Positions 1 through 5,783 of a DNA stretch of 5,783 nucleotides are shown here, one piece after another. Origin of the DNA: Magnetococcales bacterium. GTDB taxonomy: Bacteria; Pseudomonadota; Magnetococcia; Magnetococcales; JADFYX01. Numbering within the stretch: position 1 is the first letter of the stretch; every line of letters starts with the position of its first letter. Made by a program: the position numbers and the translations under genes. The stretch lies in assembly GCA_015232795.1 (NCBI GenBank), contig JADFYX010000162.1, positions 1 through 5,783 on the forward strand. Reading direction: 5' to 3'. Below the pieces are notes generated by a model. That model was given only the letters and a program-made list of their open reading frames with translations, did not search any database and was not told the origin of the DNA.

Positions 1-170
1 GGATTAATTTCTATGGCTTTCTCATAACTGGTAATGGCTTCTTTTTGCTTGCGATTTAAATCTTGAATTACTCCAATATTATAATAGGCTTGTGAAAAAC
101 CGGGGTTGATAGCTATGGCTTTTTGGTAACAAGATAATGCATCTTCAAGTCTGTATTGTTGATTTAGCAG
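1..170 (-). pseudogene. TPR-repeat protein fragment, 5' end missing and running off the left edge
   Basis: Read leftward, this frame gives about 56 residues of tetratricopeptide repeat. Two repeat units are recognisable: RLEDALSCYQKAIAINP, then AYYNIGVIQDLNRKQKEAI followed by SYEKAIEIN at the window edge. The spacing (Y-N-G, A, Y-KAI-INP) is the usual 34-residue TPR pattern, a scaffold for protein-protein contacts. The frame meets a TGA at 171-173, and there is no ATG, GTG or TTG that gives a convincing start between that stop and the repeats. The gene is therefore broken at its 5' end inside the window. Just upstream the opposite strand codes for an OGT-like C-terminus, so the lost 5' part does not lie in the adjacent DNA. 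It may be the TPR half of a TPR-OGT glycosyltransferase. A stand-alone TPR protein is equally possible. The TPR call is firm; the parent gene is inferred. Confidence 0.78.
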
Positions 171-325
171 TCAAATTTGCTTATAATAACAACACTCTAA
201 AAACCCTTCGCCACCAGTTACGCAAACGTTTTGATCAATCCGTACTTGGCAATTCCCAACTTTACACCAAAGAAGTAGAATCCATATACCGGGAACTTTG
301 GTATAAATGGTGTGAAAGTTTATAG
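137..325 (+). pseudogene. C-terminal remnant of an OGT (SPINDLY/GT41)-like glycosyltransferase
   Basis: The frame from ATG 137 to TAG 323-325 encodes 62 residues. From about residue 8 it resembles the C-terminal end of TPR-linked O-GlcNAc-transferase-like proteins. The stretch VDLAVKFAYNN is followed by an Arg/Leu-rich helix (LRHQLRKRF), then QSVLGNSQLYTKEVESIY and a terminal YRELWYKWCESL. Family members commonly end in a similar way, with LR..LR.R...SPL, an E.AYR.MW helix and a final WC. These enzymes transfer sugar from a nucleotide sugar to proteins, including flagellins in some bacteria. The whole catalytic domain is absent, so this piece cannot be an active transferase. The first residues overlap the antisense TPR fragment and are probably junction sequence. 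The family call is by recall of the C-terminal pattern and should be tested by profile search. A real small gene is less likely. Confidence 0.6.
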
Positions 326-349
326 TCTGTAGTTATTAGAAAACCAGTA

Positions 350-371
350 AAAAAGAGTAGTGACTCTTTTT
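350..371 (+). terminator. AT-rich intrinsic terminator-like hairpin
   Basis: AAAAAGAGT (350-358) pairs perfectly with ACTCTTTTT (363-371) around a four-base AGTG loop. It starts 24 bases after the stop of the OGT-like remnant. The T run forms the 3' arm of the stem on the plus strand, and the A run gives a T run on the minus strand, so it could act in either direction. The stem is AT-rich and not strongly stable. It probably ended the rightward glycosyltransferase transcript and separates it from the radical SAM gene. Confidence 0.55.
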
Positions 372-392
372 AAAATATTTTTCAAGCTAAGA

Positions 393-414
393 TATCTAGA
401 TAGCTAGATATAAT
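393..414 (+). promoter_or_regulatory. Possible -10 region and short direct repeat upstream of the radical SAM gene
   Basis: CTAGATA occurs twice with an 8-bp period (396-402 and 404-410). The first copy is part of the 10-bp palindrome TATCTAGATA (393-402). The second copy runs into TATAAT (409-414), a consensus -10 hexamer. I see no good -35 at 16-18 bp spacing. A start site just after TATAAT would leave only a few leader bases before ATG 428, so a regulatory role is speculative. A weak GGA (416-418) is the only ribosome-binding candidate. Confidence 0.25.
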
Positions 415-427
415 TGGATCAATTTAT

Positions 428-2428
428 ATGAGAACACTTCTAATTCTACCAAAATATGATGATCGCGGTCTTGAAGCTTACGACATGCCCCTTGGTATAC
501 TTTATATCTCAGCGGTTATTAAACAAGCAGGAAAAGAGCTTTATACCCTTAATCTAAACCATGTAGAAGGTACAGTTAAAGAGGAAGTAACGAAGGCTAT
601 AGTTGATATTGATCCAGATGTCTGTGCAAGTGGTAGTATATCTGTATATTTTGAGACTGTTAAAGCAATTTTTCAAGCTTCCAGACAGGAAAAGCCAGAC
701 ATTATAAATATTGCTGGCGGGGGGTTGGTTAGTGCTGACCCAGAGATGGCTGCCAAGTTGATGGATATTGACATTGGGGTTATCGGTGAAGGAGAACAGG
801 CAATCATCGAAATTCTTGATGCCCTTAGCAATAAGACCCCTCTTGAAGAGATAACTGGCTTGGTCTTAAAGCGTGCAGACAAACCTCCCTTGCTAACCAA
901 AGATCGTGTGATCAACCGGGATATAAGCACCATGCCTTGGCCAGATTTTGCAGGATTTCAATTAGAGAAACTGCTTGAGTTACAGGCTACGCAAACCAAC
1001 TATGTCTTCAACCTGTACAATAATCCAAGGGCCGTACCTATTATTTCCAGCCGTTCTTGTCCATTAAGCTGTACTTTTTGTTATCACCCCAATGGCAAAA
1101 TATATCGAGAGAGAGATCTAGACGACTTTTTCGCCGAATTAGACCATCTAATTGCAACCTACGATGTTAATATCATTATGGTGCTTGATGAGCTGCTATC
1201 CATAAAGAAAAAACGTCTCATCGCTTTTTGTGAGCGCATAAAACCTTATGGTTTGCAGTGGCTCTGCCAACTCCATGAAAAAAGTATAGACAAAGAGATA
1301 CTTCAGCTACTAAAGGAGTCCGGCTGTGCTTTCATAAGTCTTGGCATTGAAAGTATGAGTGAGTCTATCTTAAAGAGCATGAAAAAACTCACTACACCCC
1401 AAAAGCTTGGCAATGCCATTGATCTTATCTATGCATCTAACATCGGATTACAGGGAAATTTGTTAATTGGAGACCCAGCAGAAACCCTAGAGACAACCGC
1501 TGAGTCCTTTGACTATTGGGCAAAACACCCGGAGTACACACTTAACTTTAATGTCATGCAGGTTCTGCCCGGTAGCGAAATTTATAATAATGCAGTAAAA
1601 AATGGACGCATTAACAGCCATGCTGAAGCTTTTGCCAAGCCAAAAGAGTTAAGAAACATTACTTCAATGCCAGACGAGCTTTTTCTTAGCCTATTCGAGC
1701 GAATAAAGTTCTATAGCTTGACATTAATACATGGAGCAAAAACAGAGTACTTTGAAGTTGATAAAACGGCGCATTCACTCTTTGGTCATGGACATACATG
1801 TCATTGGCGTTGCCGAAAATGCAATAATATCAATAAGTACGAAAACCTATTCACTAAAGATTGGGGCCTCCCCCTTACATGTAGACACTGTTTTTCCAAG
1901 GCATATGTACAAATGTTGAGCCATGAATTTGTAATGAATACCCAAGCTGACTCACAGCTTTATCTTGCAGAATTCTATGAAGAGATGTTCAAATTATCAA
2001 ATTCTACCGAAGCTTACCAAAACTCTTTTACAGAGTTTCAAAAGCTAATACAGAATTACTGTTTACCATTGTCGGATAAGCTGTTTGGAAATAGTGACAA
2101 ACCTTGGGCATGTTTTCGGGCTTTTTTAAAATTTGGTAAGTTCATGCTGAAGCAAGGGGATATTGCAAATGCAAGAATATTACTGATGCATGCCCTTATA
2201 AACAATATTTGGAACCCTGAGTGTCATGAAGCGTTTGGGGAACTATTGCTACAAGAGGGAAGCTTGGGAACAGCCCTCCTATACATTAAAAAAGCTATCG
2301 AGTTAAGCGATGACCCACCTTGTTCCTGGATTAAATCCCGTGACGAGTTGGAGCAACTCATCGAACAAAGGGGTTTAAAAGATGATAAGGTGACACTTTA
2401 CTTCAACTCTTTCAAACAAGAAGAATGA
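428..2428 (+). CDS. B12-binding-domain radical SAM protein with C-terminal zinc-ribbon-like cluster and TPR-like tail
   Basis: This 666-residue cytoplasmic protein has the layout of cobalamin-dependent (class B type) radical SAM enzymes. Residues 1-160 resemble the N-terminal B12-binding Rossmann fold (RTLLILP, MPLGILYISAV, AGGGLVSADPE, VIGEGE). No DxHxxG motif is visible, as is common in this class. The radical SAM core follows, with C211-x3-C215-x2-C218 (SCPLSCTFCYH) as ligands for the 4Fe-4S cluster. Other core motifs are VLDELLS (252-258), SLGIES (304-309), GDPAET (348-353) and LPGSEIY (380-386). Residues 456-488 carry paired cysteines C462/C465 and C485/C488, with C458 nearby, which suggests a zinc ribbon or a second metal site. 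Residues 563-627 look TPR-like (ANARILLMHAL, GTALLYIKKAIELS). The reaction is unknown: the family includes methyltransferases and ring-rearranging enzymes. The convergent NeuB-like neighbour suggests glycan or lipid modification, which is inference. The start follows a weak GGA (416-418), and there is no earlier in-frame alternative that looks better. Confidence 0.92.
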   Translation: MRTLLILPKYDDRGLEAYDMPLGILYISAVIKQAGKELYTLNLNHVEGTVKEEVTKAIVDIDPDVCASGSISVYFETVKAIFQASRQEKPDIINIAGGGLVSADPEMAAKLMDIDIGVIGEGEQAIIEILDALSNKTPLEEITGLVLKRADKPPLLTKDRVINRDISTMPWPDFAGFQLEKLLELQATQTNYVFNLYNNPRAVPIISSRSCPLSCTFCYHPNGKIYRERDLDDFFAELDHLIATYDVNIIMVLDELLSIKKKRLIAFCERIKPYGLQWLCQLHEKSIDKEILQLLKESGCAFISLGIESMSESILKSMKKLTTPQKLGNAIDLIYASNIGLQGNLLIGDPAETLETTAESFDYWAKHPEYTLNFNVMQVLPGSEIYNNAVKNGRINSHAEAFAKPKELRNITSMPDELFLSLFERIKFYSLTLIHGAKTEYFEVDKTAHSLFGHGHTCHWRCRKCNNINKYENLFTKDWGLPLTCRHCFSKAYVQMLSHEFVMNTQADSQLYLAEFYEEMFKLSNSTEAYQNSFTEFQKLIQNYCLPLSDKLFGNSDKPWACFRAFLKFGKFMLKQGDIANARILLMHALINNIWNPECHEAFGELLLQEGSLGTALLYIKKAIELSDDPPCSWIKSRDELEQLIEQRGLKDDKVTLYFNSFKQEE

Positions 2429-2433
2429 TAGTT

Positions 2434-2463
2434 TTTTATGATTAGTTCTATTAAACCATAAAA
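2434..2463. terminator. Weak AT-only hairpin between convergent genes
   Basis: TTTTATG (2434-2440) pairs with CATAAAA (2457-2463) across a 16-base loop, within the 63-bp gap between the stop codons of the radical SAM gene and the leftward NeuB-like gene. The position suits a shared bidirectional terminator. The stem has one G-C pair and no clean T tract after it, so the call is weak. Confidence 0.3.
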
Positions 2464-2491
2464 TTAACGACAAATACTTTTCCAAGGATAT

Positions 2492-3997
2492 TCAATTCAA
2501 CCAAAAAGAGACGAAGGTCTTGCGGTTGGTGTTTTTACTTATTTCAGGGTCGCTATAGAAAGAATCATCTTGGGAGTGGTTAGAAGATATCTCCTCAAGT
2601 ACTACACCATTTTCACAGCCAAAAGCATGGCGAACACCCTTCTCTACAGTGACTACATCACCAGGATAACACTTCTTGCTTACTCCGTCTAAAGTCACAT
2701 CAAGAGTGCCATGGAGAACATGAAAGGTCTCCTCTTTTTGTTTATGGTACTGCTCAGGGTGGGATTGGCCGGGTAAAACAACGATCAGTTTTTTACAATA
2801 TTCACGATTAACCACTGTGATCATACTTATTCCGGTCTTTTCAAAATTTTCAAGACCGTAGTGGTGGGATATCTCAAGCTGCGAATCCTGCGGAATAATA
2901 ATATTACCTGCCTTCAACAACTCACCAACTCGATTCACAATATCTTCAATTTGTGTCCTGATCTGTTTGCTACGTGAGTTTGACTCTAATATCGGCTCAC
3001 CTTTTTTAATGCTTTGAGTTGCATAATAGTAGTTGTACTTAGACCAATTATTTGCAGTTATATGTCCAGGTTTGGTAGGAATAGCCATAAATACATTGGC
3101 ATCTTCTATCCGTTTTCCAGCAACCAGATCATTTTTGGCATAAATTCCCCGTCGCAGTGAAATAAGGCTATCACGCTCTTTTTGTGTCGGCTCAATACGT
3201 CTATTGGAAACACCGCAAATAGTGAAGGCCTTTTGTGCTGCGGTTAACCATGCAAACACCTGTTGGGGGGTTGCCGAATAGCCATTAATATCATATTGCT
3301 CAGTTGGTACACCTACATGTTTTTCAAATACTTTACACCCTTTAGCAATAGCAATAGCTATAATATCACTCTCAAATGGTTCTTCGTGAGTGGAATAACC
3401 AATTGGAATATCTGGATAACGTTCCATGAGAAAATCTATTTGGTTTAGTTGTAGATTTTCATTAGGTGTTGGATATTCGGCAACGCAGTGCATCAAGGTG
3501 AATTTTATTTTTCGATGTGACATAAAACTCACTACATTATCAATATCATCAGTTTGAATACCTGCTGTTGAACCTATTACTGGCAGGTCACACTTCCCTA
3601 TACGTTCTAATAGAGGCCAATCGGTAAATGAACAGCTTGCAATTTTCAGTACATCAAAACCATCTTCAATTATAATATCAACAGATTCGGGATCAAATGG
3701 GGTACAAATGGAGAGAAAACCTTGAGCTTTAATCTCTGCTACCAAAGAGCGAGTATCATCACGACTTAAACTGGTTTCGGAAAACCGTTTAACATATTTG
3801 ATATCCATCCTGTCGCGATAATCGGGATGAATAAAAGTGTCTAATTGCCGATATTGCATTTTAAAAGCAAAACGAAAGGGAAAACCCTTACAAACTTTGG
3901 CAAATTCACGAATCACATGCAGGCCATGCTCAACACTTCCCATATGGTTGTTGGCCATCTCTAGAATAAAAAGTCGATCTAGATTTAACTTGCTCAT
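2492..3997 (-). CDS. neuB: NeuB-family sialic/nonulosonic acid synthase fused to a C-terminal cupin domain
   Basis: NeuB-family enzymes condense phosphoenolpyruvate with a six-carbon amino sugar to make nine-carbon sialic, legionaminic or pseudaminic acids in the cytoplasm. The TIM-barrel part (residues 8-260) shows LEMANNHMG (E13, N17, H18), FKMQ (K46), TPFD (99-102), KIAS (118-121), HCVAEYPTP (170-178), GYSTHE (200-205) and EKHVG (225-229). H204 and H227 match the metal-binding histidines of NeuB. Residues 277-340 form a SAF (antifreeze-like) domain ending in SIKKGEPI. Residues 375-475 add a cupin: G410-x5-Q416-x-H418-x4-E423-x6-G430, then G446 to H457. The usual NeuB is about 350 residues, so about 150 are extra. 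GYSTHE replaces the usual GYSDHT, and the common GPDH..S stretch is altered to DINGYS. The exact sugar cannot be named; legionaminic- or pseudaminic-type synthases are alternatives. The start is supported by AAAGG at 4009-4013, at a rather long 11-base spacing. Confidence 0.92.
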   Translation of the reverse strand: MSKLNLDRLFILEMANNHMGSVEHGLHVIREFAKVCKGFPFRFAFKMQYRQLDTFIHPDYRDRMDIKYVKRFSETSLSRDDTRSLVAEIKAQGFLSICTPFDPESVDIIIEDGFDVLKIASCSFTDWPLLERIGKCDLPVIGSTAGIQTDDIDNVVSFMSHRKIKFTLMHCVAEYPTPNENLQLNQIDFLMERYPDIPIGYSTHEEPFESDIIAIAIAKGCKVFEKHVGVPTEQYDINGYSATPQQVFAWLTAAQKAFTICGVSNRRIEPTQKERDSLISLRRGIYAKNDLVAGKRIEDANVFMAIPTKPGHITANNWSKYNYYYATQSIKKGEPILESNSRSKQIRTQIEDIVNRVGELLKAGNIIIPQDSQLEISHHYGLENFEKTGISMITVVNREYCKKLIVVLPGQSHPEQYHKQKEETFHVLHGTLDVTLDGVSKKCYPGDVVTVEKGVRHAFGCENGVVLEEISSNHSQDDSFYSDPEISKNTNRKTFVSFWLN

Positions 3998-4165
3998 AAT
4001 TTCATTTGCCTTTATTTACAATCTATTTAATGTTTTATAACTCTAGCTTATCTAAAATAACCACCTCTAACTTACCTTATTTTATCAATTATTACAATCT
4101 ATAGTGTAGTAGGTGACAGGACATATTCATATTAAAAATGAGGGGGATTTTTTCTATTCTTAATA
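3998..4165. other. AT-rich non-coding leader upstream of the NeuB-like gene
   Basis: No convincing gene lies here. On the minus strand it provides the leader of the NeuB-like gene. TATAAA (4039-4034) could be a -10 box, but the -35 region is poor (TGGTTA at 18 bp spacing), so I do not call a promoter. The AAAGG at 4013-4009 is the likely ribosome-binding site. No riboswitch-like fold was recognised. Confidence 0.5.
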
Positions 4166-4176
4166 AAATAGCCTCA

Positions 4177-4353
4177 GAGCTTGTGAAAAAAAAAACCCGT
4201 AGCGAGAACGTCCCAAAACGCCACCCGTGACGTGGCGGAATGGGACAAATTGGTGCGCATAGTGAGATATGTAATGCAATTTGGCACGTTTCGACACGGT
4301 GCGGGGGGTGAATTTGGGGCGTTCGCAGTAGGGTTGCATTTTTTCACAAGCTC
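4177..4353. mobile_element. 177-bp palindromic MITE-like element flanked by TCA direct repeats
   Basis: The ends are perfect 15-bp inverted repeats: GAGCTTGTGAAAAAA (4177-4191) and its complement (4339-4353). TCA flanks both sides (4174-4176 and 4354-4356), consistent with a 3-bp target duplication. Because the end repeat finishes in C, CTCA is an equally valid reading. The two arms (85 and 86 bases, loop GTGAGA at 4262-4267) are imperfect inverted copies. They are conserved at the ends, in the stretch with AACG(T/C)CCC, and at the centre (CAAATTG and CATA). The element is visibly richer in G and C than its flanks and has no open reading frame of useful length. A short non-autonomous element moved by a transposase in trans fits best. 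A TNA-type duplication is known for the IS1031 group of the IS5 family, so that is one candidate source. Relation to a known family was not tested. Confidence 0.75.
4210..4246. repeat. Strong inner hairpin within the palindromic element
   Basis: GTCCCA (4210-4215) pairs with TGGGAC (4241-4246), and CGCCAC (4219-4224) with GTGGCG (4232-4237). A symmetric 3 by 3 internal loop (AAA and GAA) separates the two helices, and CCGTGAC is the apical loop. All 12 pairs are Watson-Crick. On the minus strand a run of ten T (4195 to 4186) follows 14 bases after this hairpin, so it may add to transcription termination. Confidence 0.7.
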
Positions 4354-4422
4354 TCAGCTAAAGGTATGAATCTCATGCGTTAGCTAAGGCTATTTATGAA
4401 TGAATATTGATGATATTTTTAT

Positions 4423-5783
4423 TTATTGATGACGATCTCTGATAATTATCCCTTCTCTACGGGGATCAGTTCCACCTAGCATTCCTTTTTCATTTATTGT
4501 TATTACGTTAAGACCACTTTCCATTGCTTTGATTTTTACCTTATGGCCCATTGCGGAAAGTGGCTCTTGCAAGGCTTCTATTGTGGTCCCTGCCTCCAGT
4601 GTAGTTACACCGTTGGTATTACCAAAATTAGGTGCTGCAACTACTTGTTTGGGGTCTAGGTCCCACTCCAACAGGCTCCATATAGTACGAGCTACATAAC
4701 CAATAATATTGCTACCACCAGGAGAGCCAGCAACCATGCTTAATTCTCCATTTTTATCAAATACCATAGCTGGGGTCATGGAGCTTCTTGGTCTTTTCCC
4801 AGGTTCTACACGGTTGGCTACCAATGTACTTTTGACATCTTTTTTCTGCTTTTTCTGAGGAAGAAAGCTAAAGTCTGTTAGTTGATTGTTTAACAAAAAA
4901 CCGTTGACCATAAGCCTGGAACCAAAACTGTTTTCAACTGATGTGGTCATAGAGACAGCATTACCCCAACCATCTATAATTGAGATATGGGAGGTAGATG
5001 GTAGGGAGAAATCTTTACCCTCCTCGCGCATAATCGCTGTTTGTTCTGTAAAATTACCCGGTTTTGCTCTGCCCATATCCTTATCAAGTTGAATAGTTTT
5101 AGCCCGCTTTTGCAAATACTCTTTTTGTAAAAGCTGTTGCACGGGAACAGTGATAAAATCTGTATCTGCTACATAATGGTTGCGGTCGGCAAATGCTAAT
5201 CTTTGTGCTTGGGTAAAAAGGTGGACCATCTTGGCAGATTCTGGATTTTCATCTTTTACTTCAAAGTTCTCTAATATTCCCAACATCTGCAAAAGGGCAA
5301 TTCCCCCAGATGTGGGAGGCGGCATAGAACAGACACTATTGGTCCTATAACTACGACAAATGGGTTCTCGCTCTATTGCTTTATAAGCTTTAAAATCCTC
5401 TAAAGTAAGGTCTCCTGGTGGGCTTGCATGTTTAACTGCAGCAACCATAGCTTGGGCCAACTCACCTTCATAAAAAACCTTGGCACCACCATGGGCAACA
5501 TCATGGAGAGCTTTAGCTAAAGGTATATTATCCAAGCGACTTTTAGGAGTTCCATCATCATTATAAAAATAACGGTTAGCTGTAGGATTGTGTTTTAAAT
5601 AACGGTCTCTTTCCAGCATGCCTCTTAGTCGGGGAGATACCACAAAACCTTTTTTTGCCAATATTATACTTGGAGAAAAAAGTGAAGACCAAGGGGCAAC
5701 ACCATGTATTTTATGGGATTTTTCCAACATTGCAAGAACGCCGGGAACACCAACCGAAAGACCCCCTACAACAGCATGATAAA
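4423..5783 (-). CDS. ggt: Gamma-glutamyltranspeptidase (glutathione hydrolase), 5' end beyond the window
   Basis: This Ntn-hydrolase cleaves the gamma-glutamyl bond of glutathione and transfers or hydrolyses the glutamyl group, normally in the periplasm after export and self-cleavage. The frame stays open to the right edge, giving 452 codons. An ATG at 5728-5730 is internal, since family sequence (GGLSVGVPGVLAMLE) precedes it. Numbering from that ATG, the self-cleavage and nucleophile site is T246 in STSHISIIDGWGNAVS. It is followed by FLLNNQLTDFSF (Q283, D286, substrate amino-group contacts), RPRSSMTP (S316, S317, carboxylate contacts) and GSPGGSNII (G338, G339, oxyanion region). The large-subunit part includes PPPTSGGIALLQML and AFADRNHYVAD. 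About 100-120 N-terminal residues, including any signal peptide and the binding arginine, are outside. E266 stands where E. coli has N411, as in many relatives. The lid loop is intact and lysine-rich. No frameshift is seen. The gene is followed by an interrupted terminator. Confidence 0.97.
   Translation of the reverse strand, partial: YHAVVGGLSVGVPGVLAMLEKSHKIHGVAPWSSLFSPSIILAKKGFVVSPRLRGMLERDRYLKHNPTANRYFYNDDGTPKSRLDNIPLAKALHDVAHGGAKVFYEGELAQAMVAAVKHASPPGDLTLEDFKAYKAIEREPICRSYRTNSVCSMPPPTSGGIALLQMLGILENFEVKDENPESAKMVHLFTQAQRLAFADRNHYVADTDFITVPVQQLLQKEYLQKRAKTIQLDKDMGRAKPGNFTEQTAIMREEGKDFSLPSTSHISIIDGWGNAVSMTTSVENSFGSRLMVNGFLLNNQLTDFSFLPQKKQKKDVKSTLVANRVEPGKRPRSSMTPAMVFDKNGELSMVAGSPGGSNIIGYVARTIWSLLEWDLDPKQVVAAPNFGNTNGVTTLEAGTTIEALQEPLSAMGHKVKIKAMESGLNVITINEKGMLGGTDPRREGIIIRDRHQ

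Larger units (their letters stand above)
4166..4395 (-). terminator. Hairpin terminator of the gamma-glutamyltranspeptidase gene, split by an insertion
   Basis: The right arm, TTAGCTAAGGCTATTT (4380-4395), lies 28 bases past the leftward stop codon. Its partner is now in two pieces: AAATAGCCTCA (4166-4176) and GCTAA (4357-4361). Joined, they read AAATAGCCTCAGCTAA, pairing with the right arm at 15 of 16 positions, the one mismatch being C against A. The 18-base loop (4362-4379) contains ATGA/TCAT, which can extend the fold. On the minus strand the completed stem is followed by a T-rich stretch (TATTTTATTAAG), as expected for an intrinsic terminator. The inserted DNA is the palindromic element at 4177-4353. 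The stem itself is seen directly; its role as terminator is inferred from position. Confidence 0.7.

Noticed and set aside
326..427. Cobalamin riboswitch upstream of the B12 radical SAM gene
   Set aside because: The gap is too short and shows no B12-box-like sequence; only a simple hairpin and AT-rich repeats are present.
673..933. Minus-strand open frame of 86 residues inside the radical SAM gene
   Set aside because: It lies antisense to the well-supported B12-binding domain, has no recognisable motif and no ribosome-binding site of note.
1731..1919. Plus-strand open frame of 62 residues in another frame within the radical SAM gene
   Set aside because: It overlaps the Cys-rich region, which reads sensibly in the main frame; the alternative frame shows no family features.
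3263..3448. Plus-strand open frame of 61 residues antisense to the NeuB-like gene
   Set aside because: It covers the conserved catalytic barrel on the other strand and is best explained as a chance frame.
3837..4040. Plus-strand open frame of 67 residues across the NeuB-like start
   Set aside because: Mostly antisense to the conserved N-terminal motif region; no motif supports it.
4141..4160. AAAAAT/ATTTTT pairing around the G run near 4135-4156 as a second terminator
   Set aside because: Only six A-T pairs with no G-C support; too weak to call.
4886..5092. Plus-strand open frame of 68 residues antisense to the catalytic site of gamma-glutamyltranspeptidase
   Set aside because: The opposite strand encodes the nucleophile region, so this is a shadow frame.
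5728..5730. ATG as the start of gamma-glutamyltranspeptidase
   Set aside because: In-frame codons up to the window edge continue typical family sequence (GGLSVGVPG), so this methionine is internal.

Overview
The window is AT-rich chromosomal DNA, probably from a Gram-negative bacterium and perhaps a proteobacterium. That reading rests on the gene set: a gamma-glutamyltranspeptidase of bacterial type, a NeuB-family sugar-acid synthase, a cobalamin-binding radical SAM enzyme, and remnants that resemble TPR/O-GlcNAc-transferase-like glycosyltransferases. I cannot assign a genus. No tRNA, rRNA or CRISPR array is visible.

Layout: (1) Bases 1-325 hold two gene fragments that meet back to back. Leftward TPR repeats run off the left edge, and a rightward fragment resembles the C-terminal end of an OGT (SPINDLY/GT41-type) catalytic domain. 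The join near 158-170 looks like an inversion breakpoint or a chimeric join. A hairpin at 350-371 follows. (2) Bases 428-2428 (+) encode a 666-residue B12-binding radical SAM protein with a C-terminal zinc-ribbon-like Cys cluster and a TPR-like tail. (3) Bases 2492-3997 (-), convergent with it, encode a 501-residue NeuB-family synthase fused to a C-terminal cupin. (4) Bases 3998-4422 are non-coding. They contain a 177-bp palindromic, MITE-like element (4177-4353) inserted, with a TCA direct repeat on each side, into one arm of a terminator-like hairpin. (5) Bases 4423-5783 (-) encode the C-terminal 452 codons of gamma-glutamyltranspeptidase. The frame is still open at the right edge.

How the genes may work together: the NeuB-cupin protein, the radical SAM protein and the OGT-like remnants are the kinds of genes found in surface-glycan or flagellin-glycosylation regions. 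A plausible but unproven reading is that the first two make or modify a nonulosonic-acid-like sugar. The gamma-glutamyltranspeptidase is a periplasmic glutathione-metabolism enzyme with no evident functional link. It is transcribed in the same direction as the NeuB gene, and the terminator-like structure between them has been interrupted by the element.

The most notable signal is the insertion. Removing the element plus one TCA restores a 16-bp stem with 15 matching pairs, which is strong internal evidence that the element moved into this site.
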